Shown piece by piece: positions 26,571-36,084 of a DNA stretch of 64,000 nt. Source of the stretch: Balneolaceae bacterium (GTDB lineage: Bacteria; Bacteroidota; Rhodothermia; Balneolales; Balneolaceae); NCBI GenBank assembly GCA_034521445.1, contig JAXHMM010000006.1:620001-684000 (forward strand), in the 5' to 3' direction. Under the pieces are notes generated by a model. The model had not been told where the DNA came from, searched no databases, and saw only the letters and a list, made by a program, of their open reading frames with translations. Within the stretch, counting starts at the first letter, position 1. Each line of letters opens with the position of its first letter. Position numbers and translations under genes: made by a program.

Positions 26571-27626
26571 TTAGGTTTGACTCTCCAGCGTTTGGTTTTC
26601 CAGGAAAGAGGCGATGATTTGGTTCATCTTTCCGAACTCGATGAGGAAAGCGTCGTGCCCGTGCGGGGAGTCGATCTCGGTGTACTGTCCCCGTGGGAGC
26701 AGGGAGGCCAGCTCCCGCTGCTCCTCGGCAGGGTAGAGTCCGTCGGAGCTGACACCGGCCACCAGCACGGGTATCTGCACCCGGGATAGGGCATCGGCGA
26801 GGCCCCCGCGGCCGCGACCCACATCGTGGGAATCCATGGCCCGGCTTAGCCGCAGGTAGGAGACTGCGTCAAAGCGCCGGCATAGTTTATCACCCTGGTA
26901 CTCCAGGTAGGATTCCACCTGGAAACGCCCGTCGCTGCGCCGCTCCCGGCCGAATTTCCGGCGGTAATCGGAAGGTGCGCGGTAGCTGTTCATGGCAATC
27001 TGCCGGGCCAGGCTGAGTCCCCGGCGGGGCGGATCGTCTTCGGGGTAGTCCCCGCCTCGCCAGGACGGATCGCCCGTGATGGCCAGCCGCTGGGTGTGGT
27101 TGAGGGCCACCGCCCAGGGACTGTGGGCGGCGCCGGCCGCCAGCACGACGCCGGCGCGGGCCCGCCGGTCCATCAGGCAGAACTCCAGAACTTGCATGCC
27201 TCCCATGGAGCCGCCCACGGCCAGCTCGACACCGGTGATTTCCAGCAGGTCAAGCACGCGCTGCTGGAAACACACCATATCGCGTATGGTAATCTCCGGG
27301 AAGGAGGCCCGCCAGGGCTCCCCGGTGTGGGGATTTACGGTGCGGGGACCGCTGCTGCCGTAGCAGCTTCCGGGCACGTTAATGCAGAGCACGAACCGTC
27401 CCGGAGAATCCGGACTGCCGGCGGGATTCAGCACCCCTCCGGGTCCGAACAGTCCCCCGAACCAGCGGTCTGCCTCGCAGTTGCCGGTCAGTGCGTGGAA
27501 GATCACCACGGCGTTGTCACGCGCCTGGTTCAGTTTTCCCCAGCTACGCCAGGCGGCCCTGGGCTGTGGGATGACGGCTCCCGATTCGGTGACGAAAGGT
27601 TTCTCGAAGGTATGGGTATGCTGCAT
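26571..27626 (-). CDS. metX: Homoserine O-acyltransferase MetX
   Basis: An alpha/beta hydrolase-fold enzyme that activates homoserine with an acyl group, most often acetyl, for direct sulfhydrylation. From ATG 27626 it has 351 residues. The nucleophile elbow GGSMGGMQ gives Ser140; Asp295 (VSSDGLYPAEEQ) and His324 (SPHGHDAFL) complete the triad. VIFHALTGNCEADRWF is the family's oxyanion region. The frame stays open far upstream inside metY, but that is only a shadow of the neighbour. The gene is 11 bases after metY. Acetyl rather than succinyl specificity is inferred from the pairing with metY. Confidence 0.95.
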   Translation of the reverse strand: MQHTHTFEKPFVTESGAVIPQPRAAWRSWGKLNQARDNAVVIFHALTGNCEADRWFGGLFGPGGVLNPAGSPDSPGRFVLCINVPGSCYGSSGPRTVNPHTGEPWRASFPEITIRDMVCFQQRVLDLLEITGVELAVGGSMGGMQVLEFCLMDRRARAGVVLAAGAAHSPWAVALNHTQRLAITGDPSWRGGDYPEDDPPRRGLSLARQIAMNSYRAPSDYRRKFGRERRSDGRFQVESYLEYQGDKLCRRFDAVSYLRLSRAMDSHDVGRGRGGLADALSRVQIPVLVAGVSSDGLYPAEEQRELASLLPRGQYTEIDSPHGHDAFLIEFGKMNQIIASFLENQTLESQT

Positions 27627-27637
27627 GACGGTTCGGA

Positions 27638-29008
<1,371 letters not shown>

Positions 29009-29009
29009 C

Positions 29010-29030
29010 TAGTCCCGACGGAGTCGGGCT
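29010..29030. repeat. Short palindrome, copy 2 of 2
   Basis: TAGTCCCGACGGAGTCGGGC on the + strand, a CCCGAC/GTCGGG inverted repeat in the gap between metY and the CoA-binding gene. It shares TAGTCCCGAC and AGTCGGG with the palindrome at 5414-5433. It may be a small dispersed repeat of this genome. Confidence 0.5.
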
Positions 29031-29047
29031 TGGAAAGTTGGTCGTGT

Positions 29048-29524
29048 TCACTCCTCCTGCTGGCGGATCAGGAACTGGTGGTCCACTTTCATGCAGCGGT
29101 TCTGCACGAAGGTGATACCTGCCTGCTCGACGATCCGTTTCTGCTCGGGGTGGGTACCGGTGCCCAGCTGCAGCCAAACCACGCGGGGATGCACGGCCAG
29201 CGCCTCCTCCACCGCGGCTGGTATGGCGGCCGGCGGCCGAAACAGGTCCACCGCGTCCACCGGAAAGGGGATGGAGGCGAGGTCAGGCCAGGCGGTTTCG
29301 CCCAGGATCTCCTCCGCCCCGGGGTTGACGGGGACGATGCGGTAGCCTGCACGCTGCAGGTATCGTCCCACGTAATGGCTGTCTTTGTGACGGTTTCGCG
29401 AGATGCCCACGATGGCGATGGTCCGGATCTCACGCAGGAGGGAGGCGATGGCCTCGGTCTCACGCCTCTGTTCCGGCGTGGCGCGCATCTTGCGGTCGTA
29501 CCAGTTGTTGAAAGTGGATCTCAT
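29048..29524 (-). CDS. CoA-binding domain protein (YccU-like)
   Basis: From ATG 29524 this 158-residue protein is a single Rossmann-type CoA-binding domain, as in YccU and the N-terminus of succinyl-CoA synthetase alpha. Landmarks are TIAIVGISRNRHKDSHYVGRY, GYRIVPVNPGAEEILGE, VDAVDLFRPP and the end VQNRCMKVDH. Its cellular role is not established. Being the first gene behind the SAM riboswitch, ahead of metY and metX, ties its expression to methionine or SAM starvation, perhaps sensing or supplying an acyl-CoA for MetX; that is inference. Longer in-frame starts run into the riboswitch terminator and are rejected. Confidence 0.88.
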   Translation of the reverse strand: MRSTFNNWYDRKMRATPEQRRETEAIASLLREIRTIAIVGISRNRHKDSHYVGRYLQRAGYRIVPVNPGAEEILGETAWPDLASIPFPVDAVDLFRPPAAIPAAVEEALAVHPRVVWLQLGTGTHPEQKRIVEQAGITFVQNRCMKVDHQFLIRQQEE

Positions 29525-29552
29525 GGGTCGTTGGTCTGATTTTTCATTGCAA

Positions 29553-29627
29553 ATAAAAAAGCCCCTCCCGAAATGATCCTTCCCGCCCGATAGCCTGGCG
29601 CAGGAAAGAATATTTCGGAAGAGGCTT
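29553..29627 (-). terminator. Riboswitch expression-platform terminator
   Basis: Minus-strand AGCCTCTTCCGAAAT (29626-29612) pairs with ATTTCGGGAGGGGCT (29575-29561) across an internal region, followed by TTTTTTATTT. It stands between the SAM aptamer and the first gene at 29524, the place for ligand-controlled premature termination. Confidence 0.8.
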
Positions 29628-29690
29628 GTGCTTGCCGTTCCCGGCGGTGAATCCCGAGAAAGCCGGGAACCGGGGACAGACGACCTCAAC

Positions 29691-29825
29691 CTCTCATCTT
29701 TCTTCGCCGGTCAACGAAGCAGGAAGTAGCACCTTTCCCTGGCCGGGCCCCGGCGGGGCCGGGACGGATCGGGGCGGTTGCTAAGGCTTCAAAGGGCCTG
29801 TTCCCTCAGCCTTTCTCGATAAGAG
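29691..29825 (-). ncRNA. SAM-I riboswitch aptamer (S-box)
   Basis: The minus strand carries the S-box core in order: CTCTTATC (P1 5' side, 29825-29818), GAAAGGCTGAGGGA, GGCCCTTTGAAGCCTTAGCAACC, then GGTGCTACTTCCTGC and GATGAGAG (P1 3' side, 29698-29691), with P1 strands complementary allowing one U-G pair. These are the conserved kink-turn, SAM-binding and P4 elements of SAM-I. When SAM is bound the downstream terminator would form and shut off the CoA-binding-metY-metX-hom operon. The P3 arm is unusually GC-rich (GGCCCCGCCGGGGCC). Confidence 0.93.
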
Positions 29826-29924
29826 TGACTCACATTATTAAAGAACGCTACCCGTTTCCGGTCTCTGGTTCCGCTTTGCCCGGCGGATACCGGGCCGGCG
29901 GGACGGCCGAAAACGAGTCATACT

Positions 29925-29956
29925 AAAAAAGCCCTTCAGCGTTAACCGAAGGGCTT
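29925..29956 (-). terminator. Terminator downstream of the FAD oxidoreductase
   Basis: On the minus strand AAGCCCTTC (29956-29948) pairs with GAAGGGCTT (29937-29929) around a 10-base loop, then six T residues. It lies about 170 bases past the stop at 30124. The interval 29957-30123 contains no other feature that I can see. Confidence 0.8.
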
Positions 29957-30123
29957 CGAAGACGTTTCAACTCAAGAAACAGCTAGCCCTTCGTGTATGT
30001 GCAACAGGTACAACACATAGGCATGCACATGGTAAAAAGGGCGGTATGTTGGTCGAGATGTTTCACGGATTCTATCGTCAGCCGTAATGATAACAAGCTT
30101 CGGGGGAACTGCAAAATAAAATT

Positions 30124-31386
30124 TCAGGTAAAACGGTTCGGGTCGATCTTGGGATGCATAAGCTCCGAGGATCCGCGGGTCATCAGCTCGGACAGCAGCA
30201 GCCCGCAGGAAGGTCCCAGACTCATGCCCATCATGGCGTGGCCGGTGGAGACAAAAAGGTTTTTGAAAGAGCCGGCCTGTCCCACGTAGGGCAGCCCGTC
30301 GGGCGAGCAGGGCCGCAGTCCCACCCAGATGTCGTGTCCCTCCAGGTCCTCCATCGAGAAATCCGGAAGGTAGCGGCAGACCGATTTTTTGAGTCCCCGA
30401 AGGCGCGATGCGGTCACCGAGATGTCGGTTCCGGTGAGCTCCATGGTGCCTCCGAAGCGCATGCCGCCGTCCAGGGGCGTGCAGGTTACTTTCTCTTCGC
30501 TCAGGATGGCGATGTTTTGCAGGCGGACGGGCGGATGATGCAGTGTCATGCTGTAGCCCTTGCCGGCCAGCATGGGCAGTTTTGCCCCCAGGTTTTCTCC
30601 CAGGCTGCCCGACCACGCGCCGGCGCAGAGGGCGAAGGCGCCGGCATCCAGCTCCTCCCCGTCCGCGGTGCGGAGGGTGCGAATGCGGTCGCCTTCGGTC
30701 CGCGCGCCCGTCACCTCGGTCCTCCACCGGAAGGTCACCCCGCGCTCCATGAGGCGCACCTTGAGCTGGTCCAGCACCTGCCGCGGCCAGACGTGGCCGT
30801 CCCACGGGAACCAGACCGCTCCTTTAATGTCCAGGTGGATCCCGGGCTCCCGCTCGCCCACCTCCTCGGCCGAGAGCTCCTCCGCTGGAATCCCCAGCTC
30901 GCGGCAGCGCTCCATGCTGCGGCGCTCCTCCTCCAGTCCCTCCTCGGTTCGGCAGTACATGTAGAGTCCCCCCTTGCCGAAGGTGAATTCGATTTCCTCT
31001 CCCTGCTCCCAGGCCATGTAGATCTCCCGGCTCTCCAGCAGCAGGTCACGTAGCACCGGCCCCGATGCCTCCACGTGCTGCTCGCTGGAGGCCTGCCGGA
31101 ATTTCCATGCCCAGGAGAGCAGTTTGGTGCTGAGGCGGGGCCGAATGTAGAAGGGGCTTTCCTTGTCCAGCATCCAGCGCAGCCCTTTGGCGATCATCCC
31201 GGGTGAGGCCAGGGGGATGACGTGGCTGGGCACGATCATGCCCGCATTGCCGTAGGAGCAGTTGTCGGTGCCGTCATCGCGGTCCACTACCGTCACCTCC
31301 ATACCCTTGCGGCTGAGAAACCAGGCGGCGGAAAGGCCGGCGATACCGGCCCCGATGACGACGACGTGTTCGGGGGAATGAGACAT
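30124..31386 (-). CDS. FAD-dependent amino-acid dehydrogenase (DadA-like)
   Basis: From ATG 31386 it has 420 residues. The dinucleotide-binding start VVVIGAGIAGLSAAWFL and EVTVVDRD bind FAD; CSYGNAGMIVPSHV resembles the SYANAGMI motif of D-amino-acid dehydrogenase DadA. The second FAD contact is IWVGLRPCSPDGLPYVG followed by LFVSTGHAMMGMSLGP, as in the DAO superfamily. The likely role is oxidative deamination of a D-amino or imino acid feeding electrons to the membrane. A longer in-frame start at 31458 is less like the family. A glycine- or proline-oxidase specificity cannot be excluded. Confidence 0.88.
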   Translation of the reverse strand: MSHSPEHVVVIGAGIAGLSAAWFLSRKGMEVTVVDRDDGTDNCSYGNAGMIVPSHVIPLASPGMIAKGLRWMLDKESPFYIRPRLSTKLLSWAWKFRQASSEQHVEASGPVLRDLLLESREIYMAWEQGEEIEFTFGKGGLYMYCRTEEGLEEERRSMERCRELGIPAEELSAEEVGEREPGIHLDIKGAVWFPWDGHVWPRQVLDQLKVRLMERGVTFRWRTEVTGARTEGDRIRTLRTADGEELDAGAFALCAGAWSGSLGENLGAKLPMLAGKGYSMTLHHPPVRLQNIAILSEEKVTCTPLDGGMRFGGTMELTGTDISVTASRLRGLKKSVCRYLPDFSMEDLEGHDIWVGLRPCSPDGLPYVGQAGSFKNLFVSTGHAMMGMSLGPSCGLLLSELMTRGSSELMHPKIDPNRFT

Positions 31387-31514
31387 AGGGAGCTCGCGGG
31401 TTGCGTTGCGCTCGCGCAATTTGGGAAAGAAGAGGATGGAAAGCAATCTGCCGGCCACGGTTCATTCGGCCGGGAACCGCGTCCGTTCTCAGGGAAGGGT
31501 CTTGTTTCGGCCTG

Positions 31515-32180
31515 TCACGCTCTCTCCAGCTTTGTGCGCCAGGTGCGGGTCCACCAGGCAATTAGAGGGGTGCCCAGGGCGGTGGGACCCACCCACGCGA
31601 CCAGCTCGGGGAGGAAGGTATTGTTGACCACCAGGAAGGCGGTAAAGGTGGCGATGTAGGCGCCCAGCATGCTGCCGATGTGCCGGTACATCCACCAGAA
31701 TTTGCCGCTCGTTTCGGGCCAAATCATATGGCGGAACTCGGCGGCCGCCAGCACGGTGAAAATAACACCGAAGACAAAGAGTACCGCGGCCAGGCGCTCC
31801 AGTGCCGGGTGGAAGGAGATTCCCAGCCAGGCCAGCGCACCCAGCGTTACCATCAGGCAGCCGGTCAGCAGGAAGAGGGGCACCAGCGTACGGTGGAACC
31901 AGCGGACGGGCCCCTGCAGCGTGCGGTTTTTCCAGTGAATGGCCCGGTAACCGCTCCAGGTCAGGAAGAAACTGAAGAGGCTGATCAGCAGCAGGAAAGG
32001 GTTGGGGCGCACAACCGACAGGTAGAGGGCGCTGCCGGCCACCCCCGCCATGCTCCAGAAATAGATGCGGCCGGCGGTCACATGCCATCCCTTGCCTTTT
32101 TTGGTGGCGATGGCGACGCCCCCCGCCAGCAGGGCTGCGAATCCGGCGGCAATATGAAGGATCAGTATGGCGTGGGTCAT
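31515..32180 (-). CDS. Polytopic membrane protein (DUF2306-like)
   Basis: From ATG 32180 the 221 residues form about seven hydrophobic segments. The N-terminus has the pattern LILHIAAGFAALLAGGVAI followed by KGKGWHVTAGRIYF, i.e. a helix, a Lys-Gly-x-x-His loop and a Gly-Arg turn, as in DUF2306-type proteins. MYRHIGSMLGAYIATFTAF and an end in WWTRTWRTK follow. Function unknown. It lies 120 bases downstream of a membrane-bound LytTR regulator on the same strand, a pairing that often means the regulator controls the membrane protein. In-frame starts further upstream overlap low-quality coding sequence. Confidence 0.75.
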   Translation of the reverse strand: MTHAILILHIAAGFAALLAGGVAIATKKGKGWHVTAGRIYFWSMAGVAGSALYLSVVRPNPFLLLISLFSFFLTWSGYRAIHWKNRTLQGPVRWFHRTLVPLFLLTGCLMVTLGALAWLGISFHPALERLAAVLFVFGVIFTVLAAAEFRHMIWPETSGKFWWMYRHIGSMLGAYIATFTAFLVVNNTFLPELVAWVGPTALGTPLIAWWTRTWRTKLERA

Positions 32181-32300
32181 GGCGTCTCCGTATGCAAGGA
32201 TCTTGCGTGGATGTGTTCTGCCGGCCAAAATAGGCAGCGGCCGGCCAACCGCGCATCCCAAAGGGACGCCTGTCAACATGGAGGGACGGATAACAAGGTC

Positions 32301-33170
32301 CTATCGTGCGTCCATGCGCTCGAGTACCGTGTCGGCATGGGAACGGGAGACAGGAATGGCGCGGTCCGCGCCGCGGAGGGAGAGCCTGTACCCCTGGGCG
32401 TTGCCGCTGAGGTTCACCACGTGGCGCAAATTGACAATCCATGAGCGGTGGCAGCGCAGGATTTCGGGATGGTCCGCCTGCTTCTCGAAATCCTTGAGGG
32501 TACCGCGAAGAAGTTTGGTTTTGGCTTCGCCTTTAACCCGGTAATAAACCTCCACGTAGTTGTCAGCCGCCGTCAGGTAGAGCAGCTCCCCGGGCTGGAG
32601 TAGCAGGCGCTCCTTCCGGTTGCGGGAGACCAGCTGCAGTCGGTCTTCATCCTGGGATATATCCCCGCCTTCCCGCATGCGGCGTACCTTTTCCTGAAGC
32701 TCCCCTGCCCGCCTGGCGTGCCGGCGGTAGAGCCTCAGGTAGTCCAGCAGCACCAGGGTGGCTACCGGAAAGGTGCCTACGGCGACCACCTGCAGGGTGG
32801 CGAGGCCCACGCGGTACGGATCAAAAGGCATCACGCCGACCGCTGCCGAAAAGACGCTGTTTGCGAGACCAATGGTCAGTAAAATCCATGTAATCCATCC
32901 TATCTGTCGTCCCACCGTCCACTTGGACTCCCGGAAGACGCCCGGAAGTGCCGGCATGACCAGGAGATAGTCGGCGGTCATGGCCAGGGCGCAGGCCGCC
33001 CCGTATCCCAGGCTCAGCAGGAGGCGTCGCGCCGGGGTATAGGCGTCCAGTCCGAAAGGCGCGAAAGCCGCCAGGAAGAATACCACAAAGAGGGAAACTC
33101 CTGCCGTGATGCCGGCCCGTTCTCGCCGGCTCATCTCGCAGGGATAGGGCTGGCTCAGGATGTTCGACAT
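32301..33170 (-). CDS. Membrane-anchored LytTR transcriptional regulator
   Basis: The 289-residue protein has four predicted membrane spans (about 20-40, 52-72, 90-110, 122-142), a short basic coiled linker, and a C-terminal LytTR DNA-binding domain (about 185-285) with GELLYLTAADNYVEVYY, ILRCHRSWIVNLRHV and a terminal SRSHADTVLE. No receiver domain is present, so signals are probably sensed in or near the membrane. Regulators of this class (LytTR-TM) usually control adjacent genes and are autoregulated. The downstream membrane protein at 31515 is the natural target candidate. It is 13 bases after a secreted DinB protein. Confidence 0.88.
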   Translation of the reverse strand: MSNILSQPYPCEMSRRERAGITAGVSLFVVFFLAAFAPFGLDAYTPARRLLLSLGYGAACALAMTADYLLVMPALPGVFRESKWTVGRQIGWITWILLTIGLANSVFSAAVGVMPFDPYRVGLATLQVVAVGTFPVATLVLLDYLRLYRRHARRAGELQEKVRRMREGGDISQDEDRLQLVSRNRKERLLLQPGELLYLTAADNYVEVYYRVKGEAKTKLLRGTLKDFEKQADHPEILRCHRSWIVNLRHVVNLSGNAQGYRLSLRGADRAIPVSRSHADTVLERMDAR

Positions 33171-33183
33171 GGGGACGGGGGAT

Positions 33184-33729
33184 CTACCGGCTCCAGGGGG
33201 GAACCACGTCGTTCATCCGGGCGTAGGCGATGGACTGTCCCACGTGTTCGCTCATATGGGTGATGAGCTGGAGCAACACGGCCTGTCCGTCCACCGTCTG
33301 TCCGTAAAGTTGCGCGGGATCGGTAAAGGTGGAGGCGGGCATCTCCTCAACTGCGGCCTGCACATGCTTGATGGAGCGTTCCAGGATATCGACCACCTGC
33401 TGCTTGCCGGTAAACGACTCGATATTGTCTACGTCCACGTCCTCAGGCGCGGCAATGCCGAGGGAGTTTTCGAGGTAGTAGTAGTTGTAGCGGGCGATGT
33501 GTGTGTAAACCCTCTCCACAGAATAGACGCCCTCACCGGGACGCCAGTCGTAGAACTCGGCAGGCATGGCCTCGGCCAACTGAAGTACGCGTGAGGCGTA
33601 GTCGAAATGACGCATGAACTGCGCGCGGAAGGGATCGTCGGACTGGCCGCTCTGCTGAGCGGCGGCAGGCGGAACGGCCGCGGCGAAGAGCAGCAGAAGG
33701 CTGAGGAGGGTGGGGATGGAAGTTTTCAT
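33184..33729 (-). CDS. Secreted DinB-family protein
   Basis: This 181-residue protein has a cleavable signal peptide (TSIPTLLSLLLLFAAAVPPAAA, cut near AAAQ) followed by a DinB/YfiT-like four-helix bundle. Candidate metal-binding histidines are spaced as in the family: RHFDYASRVLQ, YTHIARYNYY and ITHMSEHVGQSIAYAR, with the SEHxGQ motif near the end. DinB proteins are metal-dependent thiol-transferase-like or damage-induced proteins, and extracytoplasmic versions are common in Bacteroidota. Substrate unknown. It is 13 bases upstream of the LytTR regulator gene. Confidence 0.85.
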   Translation of the reverse strand: MKTSIPTLLSLLLLFAAAVPPAAAQQSGQSDDPFRAQFMRHFDYASRVLQLAEAMPAEFYDWRPGEGVYSVERVYTHIARYNYYYLENSLGIAAPEDVDVDNIESFTGKQQVVDILERSIKHVQAAVEEMPASTFTDPAQLYGQTVDGQAVLLQLITHMSEHVGQSIAYARMNDVVPPWSR

Positions 33730-33771
33730 GACCGGGTGGTTTGCCTTGAGCGAAGTATGAACCTGTTCAAG

Positions 33772-34059
33772 TTAACACTCGCGAGGGAAAGAGCAAGCGA
33801 CCGGTCCGCCCTGCCTGCCCGCCGGGGGAGTTTGAAGATGGAAGTCGAAGCGGAAACCGGATTCATCAGGTACCGCATTGAGCTTTTTGACAAGAAGTGT
33901 AATCGTGTCACCCGGCCTGTTGGCATAGATGTCGGGATGTACCTTTTCCAGGGTTTGAAAACCGCTGGAAGGGTGGGCAAACAGGAATCCGGCGACGAGC
34001 AGCAACAATCCCACGACAAGGGCCGGTCCGCGTATCCCTTTGAATTGCCACGGTTTCAT
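33772..34059 (-). CDS. Small single-span membrane or secreted protein
   Basis: A 95-residue reading frame with a basic start and hydrophobic segment ALVVGLLLLVAGFLFAHPS (about residues 13-31), followed by a short polar domain (TLEKVHPDIYANRPGDTITLLVK). It has ATG at 34059, 45 bases after the response regulator stop. I do not recognise a family. It could be an unrecognised accessory of the two-component system next door or a chance frame; coding-like composition and operon spacing favour a real gene. Confidence 0.5.
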   Translation of the reverse strand: MKPWQFKGIRGPALVVGLLLLVAGFLFAHPSSGFQTLEKVHPDIYANRPGDTITLLVKKLNAVPDESGFRFDFHLQTPPAGRQGGPVACSFPREC

Positions 34060-34104
34060 AAAGGATGTTTTGAAGGTTTGCTGGGTCCAATGGAAGCACC
34101 GGTC

Positions 34105-34803
34105 CTAGTCCAACCCCAGTTTTTCCATCACACGTTCCTTGTACGACCGTCCAACGGGAAGGATGCGGTCTTCCAGTTCAATCTCGTCGTGCGACACTGT
34201 GCGAATGCGGTCTACGTTCACAATGAAGGAGCGGTGAATGCGCAGGAATCGCCCATCGGGCAGGCGCTCCTCGAAGTCGGAGGTGGTTTCCTTGGTGATG
34301 ATATTCTCGCGGTCGGTGTGGATGCGGATGTAGTCTTTGAGGCTCTCCACATAGCGGATTTCGTCGGGGTCTATGAGCCGCTTTTTGCGGTCTACCGTCA
34401 CGTAGAGGGGAGCGGGGGCGTCGGGCGTCTCCCCGTTTGACGAAACGCGGGACTGCTCGAAACGGTCCAGGGCCCGCACGAAACGCGGGAAGGATACCGG
34501 TTTCATGAGGTAGTCCACCGCATTCACCTCGAAGCCCTCCACGGCGTAGTCGCGGTGGGCGGTCACCAGTATAACTGCCGGCGGCTCCGCAAGTGTTTTC
34601 ACCAGCTGCAGGCCGTCGAGCTCCGGCATCTCGATGTCCAAAAGAAGAAGGTCCACTGCCTGATTCTCCAGGAAGCGCTTCGCTTCCAGCGGGTCGCCGG
34701 TGGCATGGACCACTTCGTAGCTGTTCATATTGGCGAGGTGACGGCGGATGACCCGGACGGCCACCGGCTCATCATCCACGATCATGCACGTCCATTTCTC
34801 CAT
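34105..34803 (-). CDS. LytTR-type response regulator
   Basis: A 232-residue regulator. The receiver domain has the acidic pair Asp10-Asp11, phospho-acceptor Asp56 in LLLLDIEMPELDG, Thr81 and Lys101 (YLMKPVSF). The C-terminal LytTR domain shows IRYVESLKDYIRIHT, FLRIHRSFIVNVDRI and LPVGRSYKERV. It would bind DNA when phosphorylated by the kinase encoded immediately upstream, whose 3' end it overlaps by 32 bases. Target genes are not evident in the window. Confidence 0.95.
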   Translation of the reverse strand: MEKWTCMIVDDEPVAVRVIRRHLANMNSYEVVHATGDPLEAKRFLENQAVDLLLLDIEMPELDGLQLVKTLAEPPAVILVTAHRDYAVEGFEVNAVDYLMKPVSFPRFVRALDRFEQSRVSSNGETPDAPAPLYVTVDRKKRLIDPDEIRYVESLKDYIRIHTDRENIITKETTSDFEERLPDGRFLRIHRSFIVNVDRIRTVSHDEIELEDRILPVGRSYKERVMEKLGLD

Positions 34804-35815
34804 GCGTTGTCGAAGGCTTGGTTAGGGGTATAGTGAGCCGGATCCGGTATTCGTTTTCGGTCTGTTGGGTATGCAGGTCGAAGTCCTCCCCGAAGAGAAG
34901 CTCCAGACGCTTGCGGGTATTGGAGAGTCCAACGCCGGTCTTTTCCTGCTTTTGCCGGGATACTAGAGAGTTTATCACCTCCATTTGCAGACAGGCGGGC
35001 CCGGCGTCATCGCCCTGCTCCACCCGGACGGACACGCGGACGTAGCTTTCCGATGAGCTCTGGCTGACCCCATGCTTGAAACTGTTTTCCACGAAAGGCA
35101 GCAGAATCATGGGGGCCATGGTGTAACCCTCCGCAGGGTCGGTCTCCAGCTCAACGGTCAGCCGATCCCCGCAGCGTATTTTCTGGATGTCGATGTAGTT
35201 GGTGATGTGTTCGATCTCATCGGGTACCGGGACTCTTGCATCCGAGCCGCTGTAGAGCATGTAATCCAGCATATTCGATACTTTCAGTACGAGCTCCGGG
35301 GCCTCGTCCGATTTTTCCAGGGTGAGCCCGTAGAGGCTGTTGAGCACGTTAAAGAGGAAATGAGGCCGGATCTGCTCCTTGAGGTAGTCCAGCTCCTTCT
35401 CGCGGGCGCGCAGCTCCAGCTCCAGTTTCTCCTGCTTGAGACGCTCGCTGGTCTCCCGTTCTCGGTACCACTGCCGGGTGATGTGAATTGCGACTGCAGG
35501 CAGGATTGCCATCGCTATGGCACCGGAGAGGTAGCCCAAGTCGGTGATTCGGGGATTGAGCTGCTGGATCTGCAGCTCTGCGACCACTACGAAGAGTCCG
35601 ATTGAGATCATCAGTTCCAGCCAGGCCGCCGCGATGAAGGTGAAGACGGTAAAGAGGCCAAAGAGAAAGAATCGGCGCCGCAGCAGGTAGCGAGGGACCA
35701 GATAGTAAAGCAGGAAGTAGGTGGTGGTGGCCAGCACCGGCAGCAGGAAGGCTACGAAGATGAGTCCCTGGCGATAGCCGTAGCCATCCGACGGGGAGCT
35801 GAAAAGAAGGACCAT
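34772..35815 (-). CDS. LytS-like sensor histidine kinase (His_kinase family)
   Basis: From ATG 35815 it has 347 residues: three to four membrane spans (about 15-38, 48-75, 93-112), a coiled coil (about 116-148), phospho-acceptor His152 in IRPHFLFNVLNSLYG, an N-box LLPFVENSFKHGV at 239-251 and GVGLSNTRKRLELLF near the end. This is the partner of the LytTR regulator that follows. Upstream of the ATG the frame stays open for 30 codons and reads RLAHIAFWCTIGLL, typical of the first span in this family, but offers no ATG, GTG or TTG. The true start may be hidden by an indel near 35870-35900. Confidence 0.93.
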   Translation of the reverse strand: MVLLFSSPSDGYGYRQGLIFVAFLLPVLATTTYFLLYYLVPRYLLRRRFFLFGLFTVFTFIAAAWLELMISIGLFVVVAELQIQQLNPRITDLGYLSGAIAMAILPAVAIHITRQWYRERETSERLKQEKLELELRAREKELDYLKEQIRPHFLFNVLNSLYGLTLEKSDEAPELVLKVSNMLDYMLYSGSDARVPVPDEIEHITNYIDIQKIRCGDRLTVELETDPAEGYTMAPMILLPFVENSFKHGVSQSSSESYVRVSVRVEQGDDAGPACLQMEVINSLVSRQKQEKTGVGLSNTRKRLELLFGEDFDLHTQQTENEYRIRLTIPLTKPSTTHGEMDVHDRG

Positions 35816-36084
35816 CAGCAGCCCGATGGTGCACCAGAAGGCGATATGTGCAAGCCTGGTAGTGATAGCTGCGTGGATTACATGGTCAGTATCCGCATTA
35901 GCATGCTAAGTTACCATGTTGAATCGACGAACCGCGGTTTTCAGTGGATGGGCGTAGGCAACCCACCCGCCTGTGGTCCCTTCCCGCTGAATATCGCCTG
36001 AAAACCTCCACTGGTCGATTTATCCTGTCATGGCTACCTGCGGTGTGCTAGATTTCCGTCGAACCGAAACCAAATCCTCCTGCT

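Noticed and set aside
29972-30805. A 277-codon minus-strand frame
   Set aside because: It is an alternate frame of the FAD oxidoreductase, which carries the GxGxxG and late FAD motifs.
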